64,000 nucleotides of DNA from Nostoc sp. CHAB 5824. GTDB taxonomy: Bacteria > Cyanobacteriota > Cyanobacteriia > Cyanobacteriales > Nostocaceae. Positions 18,355 to 27,738 of the stretch are shown here, piece by piece. How positions within the stretch are numbered: the first letter of the stretch is position 1; every line of letters starts with the position of its first letter. A model generated the notes under the pieces. The model was given only the letters and a program-made list of their open reading frames with translations. It had not been told where the DNA came from and ran no database searches. The DNA lies in NCBI RefSeq assembly GCF_020829665.1, contig NZ_JAIVFT010000002.1:1-64000 (forward strand). Direction: 5' to 3'. A program made the translations under genes and the position numbers.

Positions 18355-19836
18355 GTGTACAAATGGATATTGCCAAGTCTGAGCGAAATCTTGGCTGAAA
18401 ATCAATTAAGTGTGGCTGAATGTTCACCTGCTAAAGCAGAGCGGCAGTGGCGTGTCAGCCTAGCAGCGACAGAACATTTGCTATTAAATACTTTAGCACC
18501 TGCTTCAATAGACACAACCCAAGGATTAGTTTTAACTGCACCAGCACGCTTATTTAGTCAGCTAAAACTGACTCAAAGCTTACAAACAGTAACTTTTACA
18601 GCAAAACCATTTAACCCCTTGGCGCTGATGCCATTTCAGATGCCAGATGCGATGCCTGCGGCAAGCTACGCCAATGCGTCTGTAAATGAAGAAATCGCTC
18701 CTCATGAATCGGTACTTCCCTTATTAACTGCCGATCCGCTGGGGACAGAACAATTTTGCTTGGTTTTTACAGATAAATTTAGATTAGTACTGGTTTTAGC
18801 AACACACAAAAACGGTAAAAAAACCTTTTCATTTTCTTTTGAACCAGAGGTAGTGCAGCAGGCTTGGCGATCGTTAGGAGCAAGGGTAATGCTGGCTAAT
18901 CCAGAATTTTTTGCCCGCTTGGATGCATTAGTACAACAGTATTCTCCGGTAGCACCAGATTGCCGCATCATGATTCAGTTTAGCCAGTTGTTGCTGCAGG
19001 AATTAACAGAAGCAGAAGAAACTAAGGAATCTTTACTAGGAGCTGGAGACAAGGAGGAAAAAGAAAATAACCCATGTCCAATCCCTCAAGCCCAATCCCC
19101 AAATCCTGATGTAGAACTGCTCCAAGCCTTCGCTCACGAAGTCCGTACACCTTTAACAACTATTCGCACCATGACTCGCTTGCTACTGAAGCGGCGAGAC
19201 TTAGATGCCACCGTGATCAATCGCTTAAAAATTATCGATCACGAGTGTACCGAGCAGATTGACCGCATGGAGTTGCTCTTTAAAGCAGCAGAATTGGAAA
19301 CTACTGCTTCAGCAAAATCATCGAAAACTCAACTCACGCCGATGTCTTTAGATCAAGTATTGCAGCAGAGCATTCCCCGTTGGGAACAAGCAGCGCATCG
19401 GCGAAACTTAACTTTAAATGTTGTTTTACCCCAGCAACTACCAACAGTGGTGAGCAATCCCATCATGTTGGATCAGGTACTCACTGGTTTGATGGAGAAT
19501 TTCACTCGCAGCTTACCTGCTGGTAGCCATATTCAAGTACAAGTTATCCCCGCGGGAGATCAACTAAAGTTACAATTATCGCCCCAATTCGGGTGCAAAG
19601 ATTCAAGCAAAGCCGCTATACCTGCAACGCCACCGATTCGTAAAGCTCTAGGTCAACTGCTGATGTTCCAACCAGAAACGGGTACGATTAGTTTGAATAT
19701 TGCCGCAACCAAGCATTTGTTTCAGGCGATCGGCGGTAAATTGATTGTGCGCCAGCGTCCACACTATGGGGAAGTTTTGACGATTTTCCTCCCCTTAGAA
19801 GTTAGCAATAAACATAAATCAGGAGTTAAGGCTTAG
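18355..19836 (+). CDS. Sensor histidine kinase with degenerate ATP-binding domain
   Basis: 493 aa, starting at GTG 18355 (MYKWILPSLSEILAE). Residues 1-215 form an N-terminal sensory region without transmembrane helices. A low-complexity linker (about 216-252) precedes a good HisKA domain, H-box FAHEVRTPLTTIR with His261. The HATPase part is unusual: an N-box-like MENFTRSLP is present, but the DxGxG G1 box is replaced by a region reading LQLSPQFGCKDSSK, and the end (GGKLIVRQRPHYGEVLTIFLPL) keeps only the last strand. It may be a weak kinase, a phosphatase or a scaffold. Residues 97-109 (PDAMPAASYANAS) are encoded by an inserted repeat. The ligand is unknown. Confidence 0.85.
   Translation: MYKWILPSLSEILAENQLSVAECSPAKAERQWRVSLAATEHLLLNTLAPASIDTTQGLVLTAPARLFSQLKLTQSLQTVTFTAKPFNPLALMPFQMPDAMPAASYANASVNEEIAPHESVLPLLTADPLGTEQFCLVFTDKFRLVLVLATHKNGKKTFSFSFEPEVVQQAWRSLGARVMLANPEFFARLDALVQQYSPVAPDCRIMIQFSQLLLQELTEAEETKESLLGAGDKEEKENNPCPIPQAQSPNPDVELLQAFAHEVRTPLTTIRTMTRLLLKRRDLDATVINRLKIIDHECTEQIDRMELLFKAAELETTASAKSSKTQLTPMSLDQVLQQSIPRWEQAAHRRNLTLNVVLPQQLPTVVSNPIMLDQVLTGLMENFTRSLPAGSHIQVQVIPAGDQLKLQLSPQFGCKDSSKAAIPATPPIRKALGQLLMFQPETGTISLNIAATKHLFQAIGGKLIVRQRPHYGEVLTIFLPLEVSNKHKSGVKA
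18647..18680. repeat. Interspersed repeat in coding sequence of the sensor kinase
   Basis: GCGAT followed by GCCTGCGGCAAGCTACGCCA and ATGCGTC, a common Nostoc repeat whose ends resemble HIP1 halves. It is read in frame as about 11 residues (AMPAASYANAS) in the sensory region without breaking the gene. Confidence 0.65.
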
Positions 19837-20465
19837 GAGTAAAGATTCATCAACTATTTTTCACAATTATAAATATTTATTCTCAATTAACGTCAGTTCA
19901 ATAAACTTTTCCTTACCTTAAACTCAAGTTAAAGTCTGTCCCTCTTGCCTGTCAAAGAGGGATAAATTTTGCTACGTCAAACCAGAGAGAGATATTTTTA
20001 TTAGGGACTTCCGAATAAAAAATATCCCATCCCTGCGGGACGCTACGCGTAGCAAGATCCCCAAAGGGGTACGCTTTGAGGGCAGGGGAGCAGGGGGAGG
20101 GAAAGTCGTAGTGAAGTCCAGAAAATTGGATAATTTATTTTTTGGAGTTCCCTAACTCAATTGCCTGAATTACCTTCTGAGGTACGTAATTCCTGTACTA
20201 ATGGCTAAATATTTAATTTTATTTACAATCTGTCTGAATAATTAAATATTATAAACAGAAACTTAAAATATATTTAATACAATTAATATAAAAAATCATT
20301 TAGATAGTCTAATCTGACTGTATTTACAATGCATTAAATGGTAGAAAATATTTTAATTAGCTATCTATCTCAGGATATATTTTAAGTAAATTCAGCCTAG
20401 AGAAAGAGCAATTAAATATATTTAGTCCGTTAAATTGCTATTAATATCGTCAGTAAGGGATAGTT
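19837..20465. other. Gene-free region with one repeat cluster
   Basis: About 630 bp. The middle (about 20030-20110) is a GC-rich repeat cluster: tgcgggacgctacgcgtagc, then ccccaaaggggtacgctttg, then a CAGGGG-rich stretch. From 20150 to 20460 it is AT-rich and may hold the promoter of the rhodanese-like gene. No gene was seen. Confidence 0.6.
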
Positions 20466-21122
20466 ATGGTTAACAATTTAGTAGGCGGCATCATTCCCCC
20501 ACAACCACCAATAGAATCACAATCTGATGTTCATGTGCTGAAGTCTCGTCTAGAATGGGGCGAACCAGCTTTTACAATACTGGATGTGCGCGATCGCAAC
20601 ACCTACAACGAAGGTCACATTATGGGAGCGATGCCGATGCCAACTGATCAATTGGTAGATCGTGCGGTAGCTTCCTTGGATAAAAGCCGTGATATTTACG
20701 TTTACGGCGCTAATGAAGAAGAATCTGCCCAAGCCGCGCAACAACTGCGTTCTAACGGATTTGAGCATGTTTCTGAACTCAAAGGTGGTCTTGCGGCATG
20801 GAAGGCTATCGGTGGCCCAACAGAAGGCATTATTGAATCAACAACTCCCCCAGGTGCAGATGACTACAATGTTGTAGATCGACTAAAAAAACACCAAGAG
20901 ATTCAGCCTAAGGGAGGCACTAGCGCTACAGAAGCCATTAAAAAAGGAGCTAGTAATCTCAAGGAAAGCATTCAAGAGGGAGCTAGTAACCTCAAGGAAG
21001 GCATTCAAGAGGGAGCTAGTAATCTTAAGGAAGGCATTCAAGAGGGAGCCAGTAATGTCAAAGAAGGCATTAGTGAATCTAACACTCCTAAAGGCACTGA
21101 TGATTCCAATATTGGATCTTAG
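20466..21122 (+). CDS. Rhodanese-like protein lacking catalytic Cys, with 11-residue amphipathic repeats
   Basis: 218 aa. Residues 20-115 form a rhodanese fold: FTILDVRDRNTYNEGHIMGA, then SELKGGLAAWKAIGGP. The active-site loop reads YVYGANEEESAQAA where an active rhodanese has CxxGxR; the whole protein contains no cysteine, so it cannot act as a sulfurtransferase. Residues 155-205 carry four tandem 11-mers, GASNLKEGIQE and variants, coded by four 33-bp repeats (20946-21077). Such 11-mers resemble LEA- or apolipoprotein-like amphipathic helices. Possible role: binding of membrane or protein under stress (inference). The ATG at 20466 is preceded by AAGGGA. Stands alone on this strand. Confidence 0.85.
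   Translation: MVNNLVGGIIPPQPPIESQSDVHVLKSRLEWGEPAFTILDVRDRNTYNEGHIMGAMPMPTDQLVDRAVASLDKSRDIYVYGANEEESAQAAQQLRSNGFEHVSELKGGLAAWKAIGGPTEGIIESTTPPGADDYNVVDRLKKHQEIQPKGGTSATEAIKKGASNLKESIQEGASNLKEGIQEGASNLKEGIQEGASNVKEGISESNTPKGTDDSNIGS
20946..21077 (+). repeat. Four tandem 33-bp coding repeats
   Basis: Units at 20946-20978, 20979-21011, 21012-21044 and 21045-21077 encode GASNLKESIQE, GASNLKEGIQE (twice) and GASNVKEGISE. The high DNA identity suggests recent unit duplication. Confidence 0.9.
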
Positions 21123-21149
21123 GCAAAAAAGAACTTAGAAAATTAGCGA

Positions 21150-21273
21150 TAGACCTCTTGCATAAATCAATAATGAGAACCCCACTCTCCCTTTGGCTTA
21201 GATTAGAGTCTCTCCTCTTTGCTTGCGGGAGGATGTAAGGGGTGGGGTGTTAGGGAATTTTCCAAGAGGTCTA
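21150..21273. mobile_element. MITE-like element, 124 bp, TIR TAGACCTCTTG
   Basis: Perfect 11-bp terminal inverted repeats (TAGACCTCTTG at 21150-21160, complement at 21263-21273), with TA at both outer edges. The core includes a GGGGTGGGGT stretch and no gene. Its end matches the element at 22821-22945 and the IS630-like terminus at about 193. Confidence 0.7.
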
Positions 21274-21393
21274 ATCTCGATTTATCATCCATAGAAAAGT
21301 CACAATTTCAGAAGTCAAAAGATAGAATATTTCCTCTTGTAATGCTTACACTCCAGAGCAAAAAATTTTGCTTGCAAGAGGTTTATTGTTGGC

Positions 21394-22023
21394 TCAATGT
21401 TCAAACAAATCTTTAAATTGCAACAAATCCAAAGAAACTATTGTTGGTAGAAATTTAAAACATTCTTGAGCAATTTCCCAACGTTCTTCTCGTTTGAGCA
21501 TTTCTGTTAGCTTTTGCTGCACACTAAGTAAATAGCGCACATCATTAGCAGCATAACTCAGTTGAGCTTCAGATAAACTAGCAGCGTTACCCCAATCAGA
21601 ACTTTGAGAGCTTTTATCAAGTTCTACTTGTTCCAACTCTTGCACCACATCTTTGAGTCCGTGGCGATTTGTGTAAGTTCGGGCTAACTTACTAGCAATT
21701 TTGGTGCAAAAAACAGGTTTAACCTGAATCCCCAAATTGGCTCGCAAAGTCGCAAGGTCAAAGCGAGCAAAGTGAAAGACTTTTATGACATTGGTCGCTT
21801 CCAAGAGTTTTTTTAAGTTTGGAGCGTCAGCTTGTCCTTTGGCTATGCGGATTGCAGTCACTTTCCCGAACTGGTTACACAGCTGGACAAGACACAAGCG
21901 ATCGCGCTGTGGCAATAATCCCATCGTTTCTGTATCAACAGCGATCGCAGTTGATTCTAAATACTGTTCAAGAACTGCGTCACTGAGATCGCGATCACTC
22001 ACCTGAAAATCTTGTAATGTCAT
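21394..22023 (-). CDS. RNase D-like 3'-5' exonuclease
   Basis: 209 aa from the ATG at 22021-22023 (MTLQDFQVSDRDL); an ATG 30 bp upstream is a possible alternative. DEDDy exonuclease signature: ExoI AIAVDTETMGL, ExoII in VFHFARFDLATLRANLG, ExoIII YAANDVRYLLSVQ with the DEDDy Tyr. It lacks the HRDC domains of full RNase D, so it is the short form common in cyanobacteria. Likely role: 3' trimming of stable RNA. It stands alone; the MITE-like element lies just downstream of its stop. Confidence 0.9.
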   Translation of the reverse strand: MTLQDFQVSDRDLSDAVLEQYLESTAIAVDTETMGLLPQRDRLCLVQLCNQFGKVTAIRIAKGQADAPNLKKLLEATNVIKVFHFARFDLATLRANLGIQVKPVFCTKIASKLARTYTNRHGLKDVVQELEQVELDKSSQSSDWGNAASLSEAQLSYAANDVRYLLSVQQKLTEMLKREERWEIAQECFKFLPTIVSLDLLQFKDLFEH

Positions 22024-22112
22024 GAATTGTTCAAAAATAATTGTAGTGTCCAACAGATAAAACTCTTGTCAGACACTACATTATTATTGTGCAAAACAAT
22101 CAGAAATTAAAT

Positions 22113-22661
22113 CTACCTAGTGCGAAAGAAAAGTTGTGTAAGGTAGACTTCGCCTTGATTATTAGTCGCAACACCAATTCCAGTGAGGTTGTAATTTCCT
22201 TTAAGGTTCTTTAGATGTCCGGGACTGTTGATCCAGCCAGTAACAGCTTCATCCACAGGGTTACTATATCCCCGATTGAAAGCAACGTTTTCCGCCGCAC
22301 TGTTGTAGCGAAGAGGAATAGCTTTGACTCGCCGCTCAAATCCCTGATGGCTAAATGGGGTTTTACCTTTAGCCATATTCTGACTATGAATTCTTGCCTG
22401 TCGAGTGATATTTGCATTTAGGGTCAACTTTGGCAGTCCTTTAGAAGCCCGATATCGATTAATTTTGTCAAAAACGGATTTTTCTAGCTCCGTAGTTTTA
22501 AAAGTAGGAGTCGATATTGCAACCTGACTGGAAAAAAGCGACAACAGCTTATTACGGGTGGATGTATTCGTAGAAGTATGATTTGGTATCGGAACAGTCG
22601 TTAATCCATTAGCAAGGACAAGCGCACTTAAAGCGATGCCAAAAGCAGTTTGTCGGAACAT
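22113..22661 (-). CDS. Secreted CAP-domain protein (copy 1)
   Basis: 182 aa. N-terminal signal sequence (about 1-22), a short linker, then a CAP/SCP domain from about 60: VFDKINRYRASKGLPKL, HSQNMAKGKTPFSHQGFERR, SAAENVAFNRGY, GWINSPGHLKNLKG, YLTQLFF. These match the bacterial CAP family (PR-1-like), extracellular proteins whose biochemical role is mostly unknown. It is about half identical by eye to the protein at 23136-23663 and probably arose by tandem duplication, with a MITE-like element between the copies. Confidence 0.92.
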   Translation of the reverse strand: MFRQTAFGIALSALVLANGLTTVPIPNHTSTNTSTRNKLLSLFSSQVAISTPTFKTTELEKSVFDKINRYRASKGLPKLTLNANITRQARIHSQNMAKGKTPFSHQGFERRVKAIPLRYNSAAENVAFNRGYSNPVDEAVTGWINSPGHLKNLKGNYNLTGIGVATNNQGEVYLTQLFFRTR

Positions 22662-23135
22662 GGAGAATTGCGTAATATGTAGAGATATAAGACTTATACT
22701 CTACCCTATTGTTCCGACGATATATACCACGATACTATTAAGCATTGATGAATTTTGGCGATCTGGCTGCATCCTTGTAGAGAAAGTACAAAAAATCATT
22801 TCCAATTGTCAATACCTCAATAGACCTCTTGCAAAAATAGTTTTGCACTCTTGGGGAAAGGGGTGCATGTTAAAGGGAAAAGGTTTTTCTATCGCCGCTT
22901 TCCCCTTTACCCCTTACCCCTTACCCCACTTATGCAAGAAGTCTAATAAGTCAGCTTCATAAAATTATGGTAATTTTTGCTGATAATTTAAGATTTTCAT
23001 GAATTACTAAAAAAATAATGTAGTATTCAATAGACAAATGTCATTGAAACTACATTATTCAATATCTAACAAAAGCTTTGCTAACAGACTGAAATCTGGG
23101 GAATTTGAGAAAAAAGCTAAATTTTACCAAATCTA
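22662..23135. other. Gap between the CAP genes, with a MITE-like element
   Basis: 474 bp. Contains the promoter side of CAP copy 1, the MITE-like element at 22821-22945, and an AT-rich stretch with a short FIS/IHF-like AT run near 22990. No gene was seen. Confidence 0.6.
22821..22945. mobile_element. MITE-like element, 125 bp, TIR TAGACCTCTTGCA
   Basis: TAGACCTCTTGCA at 22821-22833 faces TGCAAGAAGTCTA at 22933-22945, matching at 12 of 13 positions, with TA at both edges. The core has a CCCCTTTACCCCTTACCCC stretch and no coding capacity. Same family as the element at 21150-21273. Confidence 0.7.
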
Positions 23136-23663
23136 TCAGCGAAAGAAAATTTGTGTGAAGTAGATTTCGCCATTACTGTTGCTAACAACACCAATCCCCG
23201 TTTTATTAAAATTACCTCTGATATTGGCTAAATGCCCTGGACTTTTGAGCCAGCCTTGAACAGCTATCTTCGCAGGATCGCTATATCCCTGGTTGTAAGC
23301 GACATTTTCACCAGCCAAACTGTAAGGAATACCGACTGCTTTAACACGTTGTGAAAATCCCGTATGTCCAAAGGGAGCTGTCCCATTAGCCATGTCTTGA
23401 CTGTGAATCCTGGCTTGATTATCGATGGCAGAATTACTAGTCAGCTTTGCTAGCCCTTGGGAAACTCTGTAGTTATTAATTTGGTTGAAAATCGACTGTT
23501 TTAAAGCAGCAGTGTTGTTGCTTGATTGTGCAATTTGTACAGTATCACTTAGTACATGTGAAGATTTGGGTGTGAGAGTTGGATTTGTTACAGAAGTAGC
23601 GATCGCTCCACTACTGAGAATAATAGTGCCCAAAGCAACGCTGTAGATTGTTGTTTTAATCAT
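23136..23663 (-). CDS. Secreted CAP-domain protein (copy 2)
   Basis: 175 aa, paralogue of the neighbour at 22113. A signal sequence (about 1-22) is followed by a short linker and a CAP domain: IFNQINNYRVSQGLAKL, HSQDMANGTAPFGHTGFSQR, LAGENVAYNQGY, GWLKSPGHLANIRG, YFTQIFF. His and Glu at the usual CAP cavity positions (GHTGF, GEN) are present. Probably exported; function unknown. Its own promoter likely lies in the AT-rich gap above 23664. Confidence 0.92.
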   Translation of the reverse strand: MIKTTIYSVALGTIILSSGAIATSVTNPTLTPKSSHVLSDTVQIAQSSNNTAALKQSIFNQINNYRVSQGLAKLTSNSAIDNQARIHSQDMANGTAPFGHTGFSQRVKAVGIPYSLAGENVAYNQGYSDPAKIAVQGWLKSPGHLANIRGNFNKTGIGVVSNSNGEIYFTQIFFR

Positions 23664-24176
23664 TTGCTGAAACTAACTGAAACTCTAGCTCCAGAAAGCT
23701 TAACCAAGCTAGTATCAATCTGACAACTTGATTATAGGTCTATATACCTCTATTTATGGCGTTTTATGTTCAAAATCTACCAGTAAACTTTAAATTTCAT
23801 GAAATTGCTAAAAAATGGTGCCCTTTATAAAAAACTTTCCTCTATCATTAGTATGATTATTTCTATATAAACCACTTTCCGCGCTTCATTTTGTAATACA
23901 CGAACATTTCCAACATCTGGCTAATAGTAGTTAGAGAACAATCACAAATCACTCTTTCTTATCAGTGTTAGTACTGTATATTGATAATTATTATGAATTA
24001 TTATTGAATATCAATATATTACGTAATTTAGTGTTAATACTGTTTTAATTGAGTAATATGGGATACAAGTGGCATAAATTTATCCACGAAAAACCCTTGC
24101 GTGGAATTCGTAACTCGTAATTCCACGCAAGAGTTCCATTGGTTTGGGATGGGTAGTTTACTTCTGCCGTGTTGTA
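23664..24176. other. AT-rich gap with one terminator hairpin
   Basis: 513 bp, strongly AT-rich around 23970-24060. It holds the promoter side of CAP copy 2 and, at 24090-24131, a hairpin serving the minus-strand gene that ends at 24177. No gene was seen. Confidence 0.6.
24090..24131 (-). terminator. Intrinsic terminator for the small coiled-coil gene
   Basis: CTTGCGTGGAATT (24096-24108) pairs perfectly with 24119-24131 around a 10-nt loop. Read on the minus strand the stem is followed by GGTTTTTCG. It lies 46 bp downstream of the stop at 24177. Confidence 0.7.
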
Positions 24177-24464
24177 CTAGCTTTGGTTGAGAGTTTCTGG
24201 CTCTTCCTGTACCACTCGCAACACTCGCGCAATATATTCCGCACGCCAGTGTTCCCGTTCCTTAATTACTTTGGCATCCGGCTCGTAAGCTTCAATCTCA
24301 GTAGGCGATAAAATACCTTTAATCTCTAGCAACCGTTCAATGGTGTCTAGCCGCTCATGCAACACGGATACCTCACCCGTCAAAGCCATGACGATCGCTA
24401 ACAATTTATCCATTTGCGGATTGTCTAAGTAAACAGGTCGTTTACCCTTAGCTATTTTTGCCAT
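24177..24464 (-). CDS. Small coiled-coil protein, unknown function
   Basis: 95 aa from the ATG at 24462-24464 (MAKIAKGKRPVYL). An upstream in-frame extension of 29 residues lacks coding character. The N-terminal KGKRPVYLDNPQMDKLLAIVMAL is followed by a helix VSVLHERLDTIERLLEIKG and an acidic/charged C-terminus. Hydrophobic heptads in the middle suggest a coiled coil. I recognise it only as a conserved cyanobacterial type of protein, with no named domain. It is on the strand of the trpB-methyltransferase pair, but a repeat-containing gap separates them. Confidence 0.65.
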   Translation of the reverse strand: MAKIAKGKRPVYLDNPQMDKLLAIVMALTGEVSVLHERLDTIERLLEIKGILSPTEIEAYEPDAKVIKEREHWRAEYIARVLRVVQEEPETLNQS

Positions 24465-24599
24465 CCTAATACCAATTCTCCAAAATAAGACTAGACATAC
24501 AAAAGAAGGAAACTCAGATAAAATCTGACTTTCTGAATTACGTAGACGCACGCAGTGCGGCTTACCGTAGAGTATTACGAATTGGTATACTTCCTCTGC

Positions 24600-25757
24600 T
24601 TACTTAGTTGCTGCAACTACAAACCAAGTTCCTTGGCTACCTGAGTTAGCATTTTTAAATAGGCTATTAGTTACGTTTGCTTTCCATGCCCCATTAGGTA
24701 CAAATTTCTCGAATGTCTTATCTGCTGTAAAACCAGCCTCAGTAGCTAGCGTCACCAAATCCAAATCGCGTACAGCACTCCAGAAGGGTTCGTTGTTGTT
24801 AGCGGTTTCCCAATCATAAACGAACTGCGTATAAACATCCATGTGACGATACAGGGGTGCTTCCACATGAAGCATCATGCCGCCGGGAGCCAGTAAACGA
24901 TAAGATTCTTGCATAACTTTACGCACGGCTGGCGGGGGAATTTCATGCAGCAAAATGTGAGAAACCACTAAGTCAAATGATTCATCAGGGAAGTTAGTTT
25001 GCTCGGCATTTTGCTGAGAGAAGTGTACCCGTTTGCCCAAAGATTCAGCTCTTGCATGAGCATAACGCAGCATGGGTGCGCCTACATCTATGGCATGGAC
25101 TTCTGCATCTGGAAAACCATCCACATAGGGTAATGTGCTATTGCCGATAGAACATCCCATATCGAGAATTTTTCTGGGTCGAAAGTCGGGAAACTCTGGT
25201 AGGAGATAGTTTTGAACTATAGATAGCCCCATATCATCATTAAGCGGCCCCAACCAACCCAGACCATAAACGTAAGCACCGCGATCATAAGTTGCGCCAG
25301 CAGCTACATCATCATCTGTGAATTCACTGTGATATCCTCCGGGCATACAGTGAATGTCTACAGCCTTTTGATAAGTAGGTATTTGAAAATTTGGGTCGAG
25401 GGTTAAAGTACCCAGTTCACCACCCTGCTCTTTGGCACGTTCAATTAACTCTGGCAGTTGTCTGTCAACACTGGAATTTACAGAATCCCATAATATTTCC
25501 TGGTTGATGCGCTTGAGGGCACTAGTCCAGCGGTAGTAGGGTTCGTGCTGCATTACTTCCCGAATTTCATAACGATTCTGGGGAGGACGCTGATGTTCTT
25601 GCTCAAACTTCGGCTTGGCTAGTTTTTCATAAAGTACTTTATTACCAGGAGAGATATTCCTGAAAATGTGCTTTCTCAAACTTTGCACAAAATTTTGGCG
25701 TGCCAACTCGTCGTGAGTGGGTTGCGGTAGCATAACGTGTTGGAATTGTTGATCCAT
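24600..25757 (-). CDS. Class I SAM-dependent methyltransferase
   Basis: 385 aa. Residues 1-170 are a family-specific N-terminal region. The methyltransferase fold follows: motif I KILDMGCSIGNSTLPY, motif II AEVHAIDVGAPML, then FPDESFDLVVSHILLHEI and LLAPGGMMLHVEAP. It fits Methyltransf_11/25 members. Substrate unknown. It begins 31 bp downstream of trpB on the same strand and may be co-transcribed, but a role in tryptophan metabolism cannot be inferred from that alone. Downstream (24552-24599) is a repeat-like GC-rich stretch. Confidence 0.85.
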   Translation of the reverse strand: MDQQFQHVMLPQPTHDELARQNFVQSLRKHIFRNISPGNKVLYEKLAKPKFEQEHQRPPQNRYEIREVMQHEPYYRWTSALKRINQEILWDSVNSSVDRQLPELIERAKEQGGELGTLTLDPNFQIPTYQKAVDIHCMPGGYHSEFTDDDVAAGATYDRGAYVYGLGWLGPLNDDMGLSIVQNYLLPEFPDFRPRKILDMGCSIGNSTLPYVDGFPDAEVHAIDVGAPMLRYAHARAESLGKRVHFSQQNAEQTNFPDESFDLVVSHILLHEIPPPAVRKVMQESYRLLAPGGMMLHVEAPLYRHMDVYTQFVYDWETANNNEPFWSAVRDLDLVTLATEAGFTADKTFEKFVPNGAWKANVTNSLFKNANSGSQGTWFVVAATK

Positions 25758-25788
25758 TATTGCTTTTTCCCAAATATTTTATGTATAT

Positions 25789-27024
25789 TTACGCATTATT
25801 TAAAAACTTGGCTACTGTTTGTACATCCTTATCGCCACGTCCAGAGCAGTTAATTACAATCCGGGGACTGTCAGTTAGTTGGGGACATAAGGTTTCCAGG
25901 TAGGCGATCGCATGGGCTGTTTCCAATGCCGGGATAATCCCTTCCAATTTCGATAATCGCTGAAATGCCGCCAAAGCCTCTGCATCTGTCACACTATAGT
26001 ATTCAGCGCGACCAGTATCCTTCAAATAGCTATGTTCTGGCCCCACACCGGGATAATCTAAACCTGCACTAATGGAGTGTGCTTCAATGATTTGCCCATC
26101 CTCATCTTGCAGGAGATAGCTCATTGCTCCGTGTAATACACCAACTCGCCCTTTTGTCAAGGTTGCTGCGTGTTTTTCGGTATTGACACCTTCTCCTGCT
26201 GCCTCAATCCCAATGAACCGTATAGAAGACTCATTAATAAACTCATAGAATAGTCCCATAGCATTGGAACCACCACCTACGCAAGCCAAGAGAATATCAG
26301 GCAATACACCCCACTTTTGGATTGCTTGGGCGCGAGTTTCTTGACCGATTACTGCATGGAAATCACGTACCATCATTGGGTAAGGATGAGGTCCTGCTAC
26401 CGAACCCAGGATGTAGTGAGTTGTTTCCACATTTGTCACCCAATCGCGGATTGCTTCAGAAGTGGCATCCTTCAGGGTTCCCGTTCCTGCTTCCACCGGA
26501 CGCACTTCTGCCCCCATCAACCGCATTCTGAACACATTCAAAGCTTGGCGTTCCATGTCATGAACGCCCATGTAAATTACGCATTCCAGCCCAAAACGAG
26601 CGCAAACTGTGGCTGTGGCAACTCCGTGTTGTCCAGCACCCGTTTCGGCAATAATCCGTTGCTTACCCATGCGCTTTGCCAACAATACCTGACCAAGGGC
26701 ATTATTGATTTTGTGAGCGCCAGTATGATTTAAATCTTCGCGCTTTAAATAAATTTGCGGCCCCGTGCGATCGGGTCGGGCATAATGAGCAGTCAGGCGT
26801 TCAGCGAAATATAATGGTGTGGCACGTCCTACATAGTCCCGTAACAACTGCTGTAGTTCTGCTTGAAAACCAGGGTCACTGCGGTATTGCTGATAAGCTG
26901 TTTCTAGCTCAGTAAGAGCAGGCATCAGCGTTTCAGGTACATACTTACCGCCAAAGCGTCCAAAGCGACCTAGCGTATCGGGAACCTGAGCAGTTGAATT
27001 TGGAGATAGGGGAGTGGTAGTCAC
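25789..27024 (-). CDS. trpB: Tryptophan synthase beta subunit
   Basis: 411-aa PLP enzyme joining indole and serine to make tryptophan. Landmarks: [12 protein letters not shown] near 20-32; [15 protein letters not shown] with PLP-binding Lys105; [26 protein letters not shown] phosphate-binding loop; and [13 protein letters not shown] near the end. Full length for a TrpB1 type that pairs with TrpA. trpA is not in the window. trpC is 3.8 kb away on the same strand but separated by other genes. Divergent from the SUI1 gene across a 226-bp promoter gap. Confidence 0.98.
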   Translation of the reverse strand: MTTTPLSPNSTAQVPDTLGRFGRFGGKYVPETLMPALTELETAYQQYRSDPGFQAELQQLLRDYVGRATPLYFAERLTAHYARPDRTGPQIYLKREDLNHTGAHKINNALGQVLLAKRMGKQRIIAETGAGQHGVATATVCARFGLECVIYMGVHDMERQALNVFRMRLMGAEVRPVEAGTGTLKDATSEAIRDWVTNVETTHYILGSVAGPHPYPMMVRDFHAVIGQETRAQAIQKWGVLPDILLACVGGGSNAMGLFYEFINESSIRFIGIEAAGEGVNTEKHAATLTKGRVGVLHGAMSYLLQDEDGQIIEAHSISAGLDYPGVGPEHSYLKDTGRAEYYSVTDAEALAAFQRLSKLEGIIPALETAHAIAYLETLCPQLTDSPRIVINCSGRGDKDVQTVAKFLNNA

Positions 27025-27250
27025 AAGCTAATTTTGATGAAGGGAATGACTTAATTATTATAGAAAGTCTGGGGCATATCTGGGGTATACCTGGAGATGG
27101 GAAGTAAATTCTTCCTTGATACTCAAATGCCCAATTAGTTTGAATCCCTCGCAATGGATTTGTGATGTTAGCCTAGAAATTGGTATCCCAGCAGAATGGT
27201 TGCGTAGAAGTTTCTACTGCCTTTGAAATTTTTCTTAACATAAAGATTTT

Positions 27251-27598
27251 ATGTCTTCTTCCAATTCTAAATCTTCTGACAAAAGCTTTGTCTACCGCGA
27301 ATTTGGCAACGACAACTCTGCCGCCACAGAAAGACCAATTCCAGAACTCCCTGCACAACAACAAAATCTCAAAGTACAAGCTTCACGCAAAGGACGCAAA
27401 GGGAAAACCGTCACAGTAATTAGCGGTTTTCAAGCCAAACCAGAAACTTTGGCAGATTTGGTGAAGCAGTTGAAAACCCAGTGCGGCACAGGTGGGACAG
27501 TTAAAGATAACGAAATTGAAATTCAGGGCGAACACAAGCAGAAAATTGTCGATATTTTGACCAAGCTAGGTTATAAAGCCAAAATTAGCGGTGGCTAA
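27251..27598 (+). CDS. SUI1/eIF1-family translation factor (YciH type)
   Basis: 115 aa. The N-terminal 40 residues are polar. The SUI1 domain follows: GRKGKTVTVISGFQ, TLADLVKQLKTQCGTGGTVK, and IEIQGEHKQKIVDILTKLGY. These are the standard eIF1/YciH elements. In bacteria YciH-type proteins act in translation start selection or stress; the role here is inferred from family. A short hairpin (27605-27618) lies after the stop. A Pmp3-like gene follows after 140 bp on the same strand. Confidence 0.93.
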   Translation: MSSSNSKSSDKSFVYREFGNDNSAATERPIPELPAQQQNLKVQASRKGRKGKTVTVISGFQAKPETLADLVKQLKTQCGTGGTVKDNEIEIQGEHKQKIVDILTKLGYKAKISGG

Positions 27599-27738
27599 TC
27601 TTGGTGCGGTTTACCGCATCTTAGCTGTGACCTCGATTGAGAGAGGCAATGTTATCTTTGAGAGGTACAAATATGCTTGAACAGTGGTGAATCAGTTCGC
27701 CGAAAAGCTGTTTTTTCTGAGATGAACAGGAGGTTTAA

